Made by a program: the position numbers and the translations under genes
Notes under the pieces: model-generated
What the model saw: the letters and a program-made list of their open reading frames with translations, nothing else
Database searches by the model: none
What the model was told of the DNA's origin: nothing
Source: Caedibacter sp052030685
Lineage (GTDB): Bacteria; Pseudomonadota; Gammaproteobacteria; Francisellales; Francisellaceae
DNA length: 64,000 bases
Direction of reading: 5' to 3'
NCBI RefSeq assembly: GCF_052030685.1
Contig: NZ_JBQAJM010000008.1
Span: 21,186 to 85,185 of the forward strand
Shown: piece after piece, positions 18,150 to 26,859 of the stretch
Layout of the letters: each line of letters starts with the position of its first letter
Numbering within the stretch: position 1 is the stretch's first letter

Positions 18150-19391
18150 GTGATGCAATCAAAAAATAAAGTCATTATCGCATCGGCGATTGGCACATTT
18201 GTCGAATGGGCAGAATTTAGCTTTTATGGCTATCTGGCGTTTAAGTTTGCACATTTATTTTTCCCAGAAGATGTTCCTTATGCGATGCTATTAAGTTTGT
18301 GTATCTTCGCAGCAAGCTACTTAGCGCGGCCATTTGGTTCGATTGTCTTTGGCATTATTGGTGATAAATTTGGGCGCAAAAAAGCTTTGTCTTTAAGTCT
18401 TATTTTGATGGGAGTGGCGACTTTATGTATTGGGCTTTTACCAAGTTATCAAAATATTGGTATTGCGGCACCTTTGATATTACTTCTCTTGCGGATTATT
18501 CAAGGCATTTCCGTTTCAGGGGAGTTTACAGGGGCGGCGATTTTTGTCACAGAGCACTATCGTGGCAGCTTTAAAAACCTTGCGGTGAGTTGGGTGAGCT
18601 TTGCTGCGGCTTTGGGCATGATGTTGGGGGCAGCAATGGCATCGATTGTTTCATTACCGATGATGCCAGAGTGGTTTTGGCGTGTGCCTTTTTATTTGGG
18701 GTTTGTCGGCTGTTTGATTGGGTTGTACTTTCGGGTGAGTACGACTGAGAGTCCAGAGTTTGAAAGCGTTAGAGTCAATAAAGCATTCTTTAATGGTATA
18801 AAAGCATTTAAAGGGTATATCAATCAGCTAATACAATGTTTTTTTATTGCTGCATTTGTTGGTGTGTATATCTATATTTGTAATCTATGGTGGGTGTCTT
18901 TTGTCATTCAGCGCGGATTTTTAACCAGTGAAAATGCGCACTGGGTTGCGACATTCGGTGTGGCAACTGTGACATTGCTGACACCGATCGCAGCATTATT
19001 GGCAGATAGATTAGGCACACTGAAAATGCTAAAAACAGGACTCCTAAGTAGCGTGATCAGCGTACCTGTTTTATTTTATTTATCAGGGTTTTCAAGTGTT
19101 TATTTGGCGCTGTGCGCACAAGCGTTATACGCGCTAAGCAATATCTTAGTTACTGGTAGCATGTTTCGTTATTTGGTCGATATTTTCCCTGTTAATATTC
19201 GCTATACCGGCATGGGTGTAGCGTGGAGTGTATCTGTTGCCATATTTGGTGGTACGGCACCGTTGGTTGCGCAATTCTTAGCGATCGATTTGGCAAATAT
19301 TGCTTATGTTGTCATTTATGTGTGCATTATTGCTTTAGCTGCATTTATTAGTGTGGCTAAGTCGTCAATAATAATTAAGTTAAAGTCTTAG
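18150..19391 (+). CDS. MFS transporter, metabolite:H+ symporter (MHS/ProP-like) type
   Basis: This 413-aa, 12-helix major facilitator carries the MHS start (IGTFVEWAEFSFYGYLA), the loop 2-3 motif GDKFGRKKAL, and RIIQGISVSGEFTGAAIF in helix 4. These are typical of ProP/KgtP-related symporters for small zwitterions, osmolytes or organic acids. Substrate cannot be assigned. Similar proteins are numerous in Francisella relatives. ATG 18150 or 18153 may be the start. The gene is single, followed by a structured repeat and a convergent HAD gene. Confidence 0.85.
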   Translation: MMQSKNKVIIASAIGTFVEWAEFSFYGYLAFKFAHLFFPEDVPYAMLLSLCIFAASYLARPFGSIVFGIIGDKFGRKKALSLSLILMGVATLCIGLLPSYQNIGIAAPLILLLLRIIQGISVSGEFTGAAIFVTEHYRGSFKNLAVSWVSFAAALGMMLGAAMASIVSLPMMPEWFWRVPFYLGFVGCLIGLYFRVSTTESPEFESVRVNKAFFNGIKAFKGYINQLIQCFFIAAFVGVYIYICNLWWVSFVIQRGFLTSENAHWVATFGVATVTLLTPIAALLADRLGTLKMLKTGLLSSVISVPVLFYLSGFSSVYLALCAQALYALSNILVTGSMFRYLVDIFPVNIRYTGMGVAWSVSVAIFGGTAPLVAQFLAIDLANIAYVVIYVCIIALAAFISVAKSSIIIKLKS

Positions 19392-19452
19392 TTTTTCCCC
19401 TCACCCGTGCAACATAAGCCGCACGAGCAATCCCGAAAGGGGCGAGGTGAAA
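19390..19452. repeat. Structured dispersed repeat, copy C (CCCTCACCC family)
   Basis: The sequence starts CCCCTCACCCGTGC and ends GGGGCGAGG, with internal GTGC/GCAC and CCC-GAAA-GGG pairing. It shares its plan with the copies near 25460 and 50890 but is more diverged. It sits between the convergent MFS and HAD genes, where its fold could act as a bidirectional terminator. Confidence 0.6.
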
Positions 19453-19475
19453 ATAGCGAAACTTATCTTTTATTG

Positions 19476-20060
19476 TTAAGGGTAAATTGTTCTAATATCA
19501 GTCACCATCATATTGGCTTTAACGGCATTGATAAGCCCAGGTTTGCCATCTTCAAAGACATGACATTTATCATGATCAACACCGAGTTTATCAGCGATTA
19601 AAGTGAACGCCTCGGGAGTGTCCTTGGTGGGGTGGTTATCATCAGCGGTGATGATAAATTCAAAGTGATTGGCAACATCAAGTGCTTCAAGTGTTTTGAC
19701 CACATTTCGGCGCATGCCGCCAGAGATCACAACCATCGGCAGTTTCCGGTGATAACGGTTAATAAGATCAAGCACTGGTTGAATGGCAATAACGCGATCT
19801 ATCTTTTCCTCAGCAAGATGTTCTTTCTCATGTACCATTTTGTGTAGATCAAAACGCTTCTTATCTTCACTCGTGGTTAACATTTGTAATATTTGTAAAG
19901 TGGGGATGCCATTGTAATGCGCAAGCTCGTCAGGACTTAAATTGAAACGATAGCGTTTGGCGATGGTATGCCATGCTTCATTGTGAATAATCATCGTATC
20001 AGCGATGGTGCCATCACAATCAAAAATTAAGGCTTGGGTTTTCGGGTGAATGTAGATCAT
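19476..20060 (-). CDS. HAD-superfamily sugar phosphatase (YqaB-like)
   Basis: This HAD subfamily IA hydrolase shows motif I LIFDCDGTIADT with the nucleophile and acid Asp, motif II VVISGG, and motif III with VFEDGKPGL near the end. The cap is helical and beta-phosphoglucomutase-like. Closest in style is E. coli YqaB (fructose-1-phosphatase), so dephosphorylation of a sugar phosphate is likely, but the substrate is open. ATG 20060 (MIYIHPK) is chosen because GGAA lies just upstream; in-frame codons extend to 20108. The length of 194 aa is usual. Confidence 0.82.
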   Translation of the reverse strand: MIYIHPKTQALIFDCDGTIADTMIIHNEAWHTIAKRYRFNLSPDELAHYNGIPTLQILQMLTTSEDKKRFDLHKMVHEKEHLAEEKIDRVIAIQPVLDLINRYHRKLPMVVISGGMRRNVVKTLEALDVANHFEFIITADDNHPTKDTPEAFTLIADKLGVDHDKCHVFEDGKPGLINAVKANMMVTDIRTIYP

Positions 20061-20185
20061 AAAATTATTTCCAAAATTTGTTAAATTCTGCTGTGTCATT
20101 ATTGACATAATTAGCAGGCTTTAGCAAACTTTTGCGCACTAAATTGTTGTCAATTTATGAAATTACAAACCCTAAGGAGATAATC

Positions 20186-20791
20186 ATGACGGTATTAGTA
20201 GGACGCAAAGCGCCTGAATTCACAGCGCCCGCGGTGCTAGCAAATGGTGAAATTGTAGATGCATTAAGCTTTGAAAAAGCACGCGATGGTAAGTATGCAG
20301 CGGTTGTTTTCTACCCGCTTGATTTTACTTTTGTTTGCCCATCTGAGCTAATCGCACTTGATAAGCGTGTTGATGAGCTTAAAAAGCTAGGTGTTGAAGT
20401 CTTTGCCGTATCAATTGATTCACACTTCACGCATAACGCATGGCGCAATACGCCAGTCAATGATGGCGGTATTGGTGCTGTGAAATACACAATGGTTGCT
20501 GATATCAATCACAGTATTGTTAAAGCCTATGGTGTTGAGCATCCTGAGGCGGGTGTCGCTTTCCGTGGTACATTCTTAATCGACAAAGACGGTGTTGTGA
20601 GACATCAGGTGGTTAATGATCTGCCATTAGGTCGCAATATGGACGAATTGGTGCGTATGGTTCAAGCATTACAATTCTTCGAGCAACATGGTGAAGTATG
20701 CCCAGCGGGTTGGCAAGAAGGCGACAAAGGTATGAAAGCGTCACCGCAAGGTGTTGCTGCATATTTAGCAGAAAATGCTGAATCTTTGTAA
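20186..20791 (+). CDS. Typical 2-Cys peroxiredoxin (AhpC/Prx1 type)
   Basis: This thiol peroxidase reduces hydrogen peroxide and organic peroxides. ATG 20186 is chosen because AAGGAG sits 6 bases upstream. The 201-aa protein has the peroxidatic cysteine in PLDFTFVCPSE (Cys51) and a resolving cysteine in GEVCPAGW near 172, with the C-terminal tail of the sensitive eukaryotic-like Prx1/AhpC class. It should be a cytosolic dimer or decamer. No AhpF or thioredoxin reductase is adjacent, so the electron donor is elsewhere. A hairpin with a T-poor tail follows the gene. Confidence 0.94.
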   Translation: MTVLVGRKAPEFTAPAVLANGEIVDALSFEKARDGKYAAVVFYPLDFTFVCPSELIALDKRVDELKKLGVEVFAVSIDSHFTHNAWRNTPVNDGGIGAVKYTMVADINHSIVKAYGVEHPEAGVAFRGTFLIDKDGVVRHQVVNDLPLGRNMDELVRMVQALQFFEQHGEVCPAGWQEGDKGMKASPQGVAAYLAENAESL

Positions 20792-20844
20792 TTTTTTATA
20801 AAAAAATCTATGATTTGCTTGAAAATTTAAAATAAAGTGATACC

Positions 20845-20890
20845 TTTGTCGGTGTGTAGTCTTTCGACGGCAAAGAAGCCGACAAAAAAG
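20845..20890 (+). terminator. Hairpin downstream of the peroxiredoxin gene
   Basis: An 8-bp stem, TTTGTCGG at 20845-20852 and CCGACAAA at 20879-20886, sits between the peroxiredoxin and the outer-membrane protein gene. The following bases are A-rich on this strand, so it is a weak terminator in this direction. It may instead act as an RNA-stabilising stem. Confidence 0.4.
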
Positions 20891-20940
20891 GAATCATTTT
20901 TTAATAAAAATGTAAGTTTTAAAACAGTTGAGGAGAAACT

Positions 20941-22272
20941 ATGAAACTTAAGATGATCGTAGCAGCGGTTGCTGCAACTGCAAGCGCTTCAGCTTTCGCA
21001 GCAGGTTCAATGAATGATCAAGTACAAAACGGTGGCGGTATCGTTAACGTGCGTACAGATGCAAATTATTCACAACAGATGCTAAACAACCAGCAAGTGA
21101 CTGGCTCTGTTTTAGATATCCTCAATGCGCGTAAGTCTGGCGATCTAGCACCTAATGCTATCTATATTGGTGGTAAAGGTGAGATTTATGCTCAATACAG
21201 AAACACTTCAAGTGTTCCTGCATCAAACAATAACAGCTCTAGCGAAGTTAAGATGCCTTATGCTGATTTAGCATTTACTTCAACGATTGGTGATTGGGTT
21301 ACTGGTTTTGCTGATGTCCAAGTTAACAATGCAGCTTCTAGCAATGTAACATTGCCAAGTGCTTATTTTATTGTTGGTAATTTGGCTAAATCACCTTTCT
21401 ATGCGTTTGGTGGTAAGAAAGTGGTTGAGTTTGGTAAATTTGATTCAGTGACTAACTTTATGCCAACGTTAACACGTGCATACTTTATGCCTTATGGTGG
21501 TCAAGTTGGTGCTGGGTTTAGCATGAATGGTTTGGATGTTACTGCAACGCTAATGAACGGCAAGGGTGAGGCGTTGATGAATTCACAAGCATCTAATGCA
21601 CAGCAGATTAATAACTTTGCCTTAAATGCATCTTATAATGGCAAAGCGGGTAACCTAGGTTACTATGCAGGTGCGGGTTATGTTAATGCAACTGGTTTTT
21701 CGGCTAATAATACTACCATTGCAGGTGCTACTTCAGTGAAAAATGTTAATAAAATGGTTGGTGCACTTGACTTTAATGCTGGTATCACTATTCAAGGTCT
21801 TGCGGTTAATGGTGAGTTCTTGGTAACAACCTCTGGTGTTAAAGGCATGAATCAAACTTCTGTTCTTGCAAATGCAGCTAATGCGAAGACCTCAGGGTCG
21901 TATCTTGGAAATGCTTCGCATCCTGATACTGCAGGACTAACTGCTTTTGGCTTTAATGGGTTACCTAATCTAGTTGCCTTTGGTTACGATCCTGTAACGG
22001 GTAAAGGTTCTGGCTCAACAGTTAAAGCATGGAGCTTAGACTCTTCTTACACTATGCCAGTGGCAGGCAAAGATATGGTGCCTTATGTATCATACAGCCA
22101 AGTAGCGCAAAACTCTGATAACAACTTATATCAGTTTGAAGTGGGTACACGCTACAATGTGGTTGATACTGTTTGGATCGGTGGTTCTTACAACTACATG
22201 TCTGGCAAATCCTCAGGTACTAGCATTGGTAAATACAACACATTGATGTTGGATGCTACAGTTTACTTCTAA
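20941..22272 (+). CDS. Outer-membrane beta-barrel protein (LbtU/DUF3573-like)
   Basis: This 443-aa exported protein has a clear signal peptide (MKLKMIVAAVAATASASAFA, cleavage about residue 21). Repeated amphipathic strands with Gly, Asn and aromatic residues follow, and the C-terminus ends LDATVYF with a terminal Phe, the outer-membrane assembly signal. The arrangement, with a short periplasmic start followed by a barrel, resembles the LbtU siderophore porin family seen in Legionella and Francisella relatives; this assignment is tentative. A strong GAGGAG site precedes the start. The gene is monocistronic with its own terminator, as for an abundant porin. Confidence 0.65.
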   Translation: MKLKMIVAAVAATASASAFAAGSMNDQVQNGGGIVNVRTDANYSQQMLNNQQVTGSVLDILNARKSGDLAPNAIYIGGKGEIYAQYRNTSSVPASNNNSSSEVKMPYADLAFTSTIGDWVTGFADVQVNNAASSNVTLPSAYFIVGNLAKSPFYAFGGKKVVEFGKFDSVTNFMPTLTRAYFMPYGGQVGAGFSMNGLDVTATLMNGKGEALMNSQASNAQQINNFALNASYNGKAGNLGYYAGAGYVNATGFSANNTTIAGATSVKNVNKMVGALDFNAGITIQGLAVNGEFLVTTSGVKGMNQTSVLANAANAKTSGSYLGNASHPDTAGLTAFGFNGLPNLVAFGYDPVTGKGSGSTVKAWSLDSSYTMPVAGKDMVPYVSYSQVAQNSDNNLYQFEVGTRYNVVDTVWIGGSYNYMSGKSSGTSIGKYNTLMLDATVYF

Positions 22273-22294
22273 TCTGATTGATTAGTTATACTTT

Positions 22295-22322
22295 AAAGGT
22301 CGCAATTGCGGCCTTTTTTGTT
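22295..22322 (+). terminator. Rho-independent terminator of the outer-membrane protein gene
   Basis: An almost perfect palindrome, AAAGGTCGCAA followed by TTGCGGCCTTT, runs directly into a T-rich stretch. It begins 23 bases after the stop codon. Confidence 0.85.
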
Positions 22323-22339
22323 TTAAGGGTGGGGGAGAG

Positions 22340-23725
22340 ATGATTAGAAGTTTATATTTATTTATATTGATGCTGCCATGCGCTTTATATGCAAATGAAG
22401 TATCAACAACAGTAATGCAGGCAATACTAAGCCCCTATGCACTGATTGCATTAGCTGTTTTTGTTATTGCTTATATCTTGGTGATGCTTGAGGATGTAAT
22501 TCATTTGGCGAAATCAAAACCAGTGATTTTAGCAGCTGGCATTATCTGGGTGCTCACGGCAATCATTGGTAAGATCAATGGTCAAAGCGCGATTGTTGAG
22601 CAAAGCTTAAATAAAGGCTTATTGGAATATGGCGAGCTGCTGTTGTTCTTATTAGTAGCAATGACTTATATTCATGTGCTGGAAGAGCGCAATGTCTTTG
22701 AGAAGCTCAAGGCACTCCTTCTTAAAATGGGCTTGCGCTTTAAAGGTATCTTTTGGTTAACGGGATTGTTGGCATTCTTTATCTCGCCGTTTGCTGATAA
22801 CTTAACAACTGCCTTAATCCTAAGTGCCGTCATATTATCCGTTGGTAAAGGCGAGATAAAATTTGTATGTATGTCCTGTATTAATATCGTAGTGGCAGCC
22901 AATGCCGGTGGTGCGTTTAGCCCATTTGGTGATATTACCACCTTGATGGTATGGCAGGATGGGGTGGTGCCATTCACGCATTTCTTTGCCTTATTTATTC
23001 CGGCATTGGTCAGTTTCTTGATTCCGGCAATTATTATGAGTTTTTTCCTGCCCAAAGGCGATGATCATAGCCATGATTTGCTAGAGATTAAGCTTAAGTC
23101 CGGTGCGATTGTTGTTATTGTGATGTTCGTACTAACGGTTATTACAGCCGTACTTTTTCAGAACTTGTTAGATCTGCCACCTGCACTAGGGATGATGACA
23201 GGCTTAGGTTATTTGATGTTTTTAGGTTTCTTTCTAAAGAAAAAAGCACGTGAGCATTTTGATGTATTTCAAAAGATTCAGATGATTGAATGGGATACCT
23301 TACTATTTTTCTTTGGCATCTTACTTGCAGTGCAAGGTTTGGCGACATTGGGTTACTTAGAATTGCTATCTAATTTCCTATATCACGATGTACCTAGTGC
23401 CTTGCCGCACGTTTTTGACCATATCACGCAAGCCAATATTTTAATCGGACTTCTGTCAGCAATTGTTGACAATATTCCCGTAATGTTTGGCGTATTGACA
23501 ATGCATCCACCATTAACCGAAGGTCAGTGGCTATTGGTGACTTTGACCACAGGTATTGGTGGTAGCTTATTATCAATTGGTTCTGCCGCAGGCGTTGCAG
23601 TCATGGGTAAAGCGCATGGTCAGTATACTTTTTTAGGGCATTTGAAGTGGAGTTTAGTGATTTTATTGGGATACTTTGCTAGTATTGCCACGCATCTTTT
23701 GATTAATCATGCTTTTTTTAGCTAA
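22340..23725 (+). CDS. nhaD: Na+/H+ antiporter, NhaD family
   Basis: This inner-membrane sodium:proton antiporter of the ion transporter superfamily has 461 aa. It starts with a cleavable or anchoring hydrophobic segment, followed by about 11 further helices. Diagnostic NhaD stretches are YILVMLEDVIHLAKSKP, SPFADNLTTALI, NAGGAFSPFGDITTLMVW and AIVDNIPVMFG, with conserved Asp and Thr in the substrate half-helices. The role is sodium and pH homeostasis, which fits a marine, brackish or intracellular lifestyle. It is followed 18 bases later by the acyltransferase gene, suggesting co-transcription. Confidence 0.92.
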   Translation: MIRSLYLFILMLPCALYANEVSTTVMQAILSPYALIALAVFVIAYILVMLEDVIHLAKSKPVILAAGIIWVLTAIIGKINGQSAIVEQSLNKGLLEYGELLLFLLVAMTYIHVLEERNVFEKLKALLLKMGLRFKGIFWLTGLLAFFISPFADNLTTALILSAVILSVGKGEIKFVCMSCINIVVAANAGGAFSPFGDITTLMVWQDGVVPFTHFFALFIPALVSFLIPAIIMSFFLPKGDDHSHDLLEIKLKSGAIVVIVMFVLTVITAVLFQNLLDLPPALGMMTGLGYLMFLGFFLKKKAREHFDVFQKIQMIEWDTLLFFFGILLAVQGLATLGYLELLSNFLYHDVPSALPHVFDHITQANILIGLLSAIVDNIPVMFGVLTMHPPLTEGQWLLVTLTTGIGGSLLSIGSAAGVAVMGKAHGQYTFLGHLKWSLVILLGYFASIATHLLINHAFFS

Positions 23726-23743
23726 TCATTATATAGGTAATCA

Positions 23744-24658
23744 ATGACAGAAAAATCACGTTTTTATACCCCGAAATACTGGGGATTGCAGCTTGCCTTT
23801 CTTTTTTTGCGTGCGTTTGTCTATCTGCCCTTTCGTTGGCAGATGAAAATAGGCGTAATACTTGGGCGCATGAGTTATCCTTTTTTAAAACGACGTAAAC
23901 AGATTGCCTTAACGAATCTTAAGATTGCTTTTCCGTATAAAAGTGAACAAGAACTAGAGCAGTTGTGCAAAAAATGCTTTGAATCCATTGCTATCTCAGG
24001 TGTTGAAACCGCGATTGCCTGGTTTATGCCAAAAAAGCGCTTTAATAAAATCAAGTTTGATACACATGGCATGCAGCACTTTGAAGATGCGCATCGAAAT
24101 TCATCACAAGGCGCATTAATGTTGGGGGCGCATTTCACTTGCATGGAAGTCATTGGGCGTTTTATTGGTGAGCATTACAATCCCTTTTATTTGGTTTATC
24201 AAAAACATAAAAATCCGCTATTTGAACAGGTGATGACTGCTTCACGTGAGAACTATGTAACACAATGTTTGCAACGTAAAAATGTCGTATCCATTGTTAA
24301 GTCACTTAAAAAAGGTGGTTCGGTTTGGTACGCACCAGATCAGGATTTCGGTGCAGAGCGCAGTATCTTTGTGCCATTTTTTGGCAAAGAGTGCGCGACG
24401 TTAGTGGCAACTTCATGGTTGGCAGAGAAAACAAGCGCGCAAGTTGTGCCGTGCTATTATGCGCGTAAGGCGGACTTGTCGGGGTATGATATCTATGTAT
24501 TACCAGCACTTGATAATTTCCCTTCAGGCGATGACTATCAAGATGCGTTAAGATATCACCATATTTTAGAGAAAGCGATTATTGACTTCCCAGATCAATA
24601 TCTATGGCAGCATCGACGCTATAAGTCGCGCCCACAAGGCGAAAAGGCAGTATATTGA
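23744..24658 (+). CDS. Lipid A biosynthesis acyltransferase (LpxL/HtrB family)
   Basis: This inner-membrane late acyltransferase adds a secondary acyl chain to Kdo-lipid A. The 304-aa protein has an N-terminal hydrophobic anchor, the catalytic HX4E motif HFTCME (His130, Glu135), the segment WYAPDQDFG, and VPFFGKECAT. It belongs with LpxL/LpxM-type enzymes; which position it acylates cannot be told. Its stop codon overlaps the next gene (TGATG). Lipid A structure is a known innate-immunity determinant in Francisella relatives, so this gene bears on host interaction. Confidence 0.9.
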   Translation: MTEKSRFYTPKYWGLQLAFLFLRAFVYLPFRWQMKIGVILGRMSYPFLKRRKQIALTNLKIAFPYKSEQELEQLCKKCFESIAISGVETAIAWFMPKKRFNKIKFDTHGMQHFEDAHRNSSQGALMLGAHFTCMEVIGRFIGEHYNPFYLVYQKHKNPLFEQVMTASRENYVTQCLQRKNVVSIVKSLKKGGSVWYAPDQDFGAERSIFVPFFGKECATLVATSWLAEKTSAQVVPCYYARKADLSGYDIYVLPALDNFPSGDDYQDALRYHHILEKAIIDFPDQYLWQHRRYKSRPQGEKAVY

Positions 24659-25263
24659 TGAAGTTGCACTACATTAAGAATCTTGCCATCATGGTATTCT
24701 TTGCTATGTTGTTATCTTCATGTGCATTATTACAAACTCGTGCAGTAAACACGCCAGAAATTGAGGTTTTTAAAACTCAAAGTCTAAGATTGCCAACGCC
24801 TACTGAGCTTGCCCTGGACTTTGATGTGACCCAAATTTTAAGCTCACAATATAGCATAAAGGGCAAAAAAGAATCGTATGTTGCACAGGTTGAAGTGGAA
24901 GCATCAAAACAAAAGATCGTCATTGTTGCCGCTGCGGGTTGGGGTGGTTCGATCTTCTCACTCGTTTATGATGGGACTTCCATTGATAGTAGCAGCTTGC
25001 CAATGCCGCATGCTGATATGGGCGTTAAGCAAAGTTTAGTTGACTTTATTTTCACCTATGCGCCAACAAAGGTAATTAACAGTGTGCTACAAACGACCGA
25101 TATTAAGATGCAATCACACAAGAATCAGCGGCAGTTTTATTTGAATGGTCAGTTAGTTATGCAGATTAACTATCAAAATCAGCAAGATTTATATGCAGAT
25201 GTAAAGCTTGAGAACTTTGTTTATCACTATCAAATAGCGATTAAAACGTTAAAAGACAGTTAA
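24658..25263 (+). CDS. Lipoprotein, DUF3261-like
   Basis: This 201-aa exported lipoprotein has a hydrophobic leader and lipobox LLSSC (Cys22), so it should be anchored in the outer membrane. The remainder resembles DUF3261 proteins, which accompany surface-lipid or polyketide genes: beta-rich, with a VVAAAGWGGSIFSLVYDG stretch. ATG 24658 overlaps the acyltransferase stop by one base, so the two are translationally coupled and may cooperate at the envelope. The function of the family is not known; a LolB-like lipid-binding fold has been considered for similar proteins. Confidence 0.65.
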   Translation: MKLHYIKNLAIMVFFAMLLSSCALLQTRAVNTPEIEVFKTQSLRLPTPTELALDFDVTQILSSQYSIKGKKESYVAQVEVEASKQKIVIVAAAGWGGSIFSLVYDGTSIDSSSLPMPHADMGVKQSLVDFIFTYAPTKVINSVLQTTDIKMQSHKNQRQFYLNGQLVMQINYQNQQDLYADVKLENFVYHYQIAIKTLKDS

Positions 25264-25278
25264 ATGATATGCCCACCC

Positions 25279-25440
25279 GTTCCCTGAGCGAAGTCGAAGG
25301 GGGGTGCGTGGCTTCGACTGACGCTCAGCCAACGTATTATGATTAAAGCAATATCCCTCGTCCCCTGAGCGAAGTCGAAGGGAGCATATGACTTCGACTG
25401 ACACTCAGTCAACGTATTATAATTAAAGTAATAATGCAAA
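25279..25440. repeat. Two tandem 81-bp repeats with internal inverted repeats
   Basis: Two copies (25279-25359 and 25360-25440) each contain CCCTGAGCGAAGTCGAAG and, about 30 bases on, CTTCGACTGACRCTCAG, which pair as an imperfect hairpin, then CAACGTATTATRATTAAAG. They lie between a plus-strand lipoprotein gene and a convergent histidine kinase gene. The GAGCGAAGTCGAAG core is of a repeat type common in bacterial genomes. Confidence 0.85.
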
Positions 25441-25533
25441 AACAAATTGAGCTTCCATTACACCCCTCACCCGCGCAGCTTAAGCTGCACGACCTCTCCC
25501 ACAAGAGAAGAGGTACTAGCTGACGCAACTTAT
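25431..25533. repeat. Structured dispersed repeat, copy A
   Basis: About 103 bases closely match 50858-50961: AATGCAAAAA, then CCTCACCCGCGCAGCTTAAG, CTGCACGACC and AGCTGACG-AACTTAT. The internal GCGCAGCTTAAGCTGC is palindromic, and CCTCTCCC...GAGAAGAGG can pair. It directly follows the 81-bp tandem repeats and precedes the 3' end of the histidine kinase gene. Confidence 0.8.
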
Positions 25534-25560
25534 GCACTTATGACTTGAATTTAGGCAATG

Positions 25561-26856
25561 CTAAATAGTAATTGTAATTGATAATCCAGAAGGTTGGTTG
25601 TTTTTAGCTTCAATTCGTCCACCGTGGCTTTCAATAATATCTTTGGCGATAGACAGCCCAAGACCATTGCCTTTAGAGGAGGAATTATCACCTTGTTGAA
25701 AGGGCAGAAAAATATCACCTAATTGCGCAGATGGCACGCCAGGTCCATCATCGGTAATTTCAATAGTGAGGGTATCTTTATATTGCGTGAGTCGTACACG
25801 CACCTTGGTGCCATACTTTAGTGCATTATTAATGATATTTGTAAGAGCTCGCTCAATCTCCACTTGTGAGCCATGGATAAGGTAACGATCATAAATGGCA
25901 GAAATTTGAATGCGCTCAGGATTGTGTGATTGATAATCTTGAACGATTTGAGTGACAATCTGGCATAAATCAATCGTGCTTTTAGGGTGCGCAAGATGTT
26001 TTTGTTTTGCATAATCAATCGTATTTTTTAAGATAAGATCGATATCATCAATCTGCTCAAAAATTCGCTCTCTTAATCCGGCATCCTCGATTTGATATAA
26101 CATAAGATCAATGCGTGTCAGTGGCGTTCTGATATCATGCGCTAAAGTTGCCATGGTTTTCATTTTGACTTCATTTAATGTCTGGATCTTAGCAATTAAG
26201 CTATCGATATATTGTGCGGATTTATGCAAGAGATGTAAGCTTGATTGTGTGAAAAAATTACCACGAATGGCAGGTAAGTTCAGTTGATGTTTTTGTTCAA
26301 GTTCAAACAGCCTATTCATTGCTAGAAGGAGCTTTCGCCCATTAATCAGATAAATAAGTAAATAAAGCATTACCAGTAATTGTAGCAATACAAATGCAGT
26401 GGCAAACCACGGAAAATTAATGGCTGGTAAATAGATAACAATCCACTCTTTAAGTTCATTTGAGTAGATCGAGATGATATTATTGCGCCAGAAACGAATA
26501 TTGTTTAATGCATGACGCACTTGTTGTGAGCTAATTTGTAAATCATGACTATAGATATACTCAGAGCTGATTTGTGGCTTATCCGCAATGGTAACCATAA
26601 CACGATTATTACTAAAGCGTGGAATAATGCTTTTTAGATATCTCTCTTCTTTAGTGGATAGTTTTAAGTGATCAATTTCAGTAATTAAATTTATTAAATT
26701 AATTGCTTCAATACGCTGATCTGCATTGTGATCAATATACGTGTTGGTGTAGAAATAACTGATTAGTACGATGTTGATAATAAAAGCAATGAATAAAAGT
26801 AAATTAAAGCGTAATCTAGACTTTAAATTTGGTGAGTTTCTTTGAAGTTTCATCAT
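25561..26856 (-). CDS. Two-component sensor histidine kinase
   Basis: This 431-aa membrane kinase has one transmembrane helix near residues 18-36 and a second near 150-172, flanking a periplasmic sensor of about 110 residues. A linker helix follows, then HisKA with LAHDIRTPLTR (His240) and an HATPase domain with NIINNALKYG, DDGPGVP and GNGLGLSIAKDI. It is EnvZ-like in order but the sensor domain is not recognised. It lies 3 bases after the response regulator gene in the same direction, so the two form one operon. Confidence 0.93.
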   Translation of the reverse strand: MMKLQRNSPNLKSRLRFNLLLFIAFIINIVLISYFYTNTYIDHNADQRIEAINLINLITEIDHLKLSTKEERYLKSIIPRFSNNRVMVTIADKPQISSEYIYSHDLQISSQQVRHALNNIRFWRNNIISIYSNELKEWIVIYLPAINFPWFATAFVLLQLLVMLYLLIYLINGRKLLLAMNRLFELEQKHQLNLPAIRGNFFTQSSLHLLHKSAQYIDSLIAKIQTLNEVKMKTMATLAHDIRTPLTRIDLMLYQIEDAGLRERIFEQIDDIDLILKNTIDYAKQKHLAHPKSTIDLCQIVTQIVQDYQSHNPERIQISAIYDRYLIHGSQVEIERALTNIINNALKYGTKVRVRLTQYKDTLTIEITDDGPGVPSAQLGDIFLPFQQGDNSSSKGNGLGLSIAKDIIESHGGRIEAKNNQPSGLSITITI

Positions 26857-26859
26857 TTG

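Noticed and set aside
25279..25440. Short CRISPR-like array
   Set aside because: Only two direct units with no unique spacers; the unit itself contains inverted repeats, and no cas gene is present.
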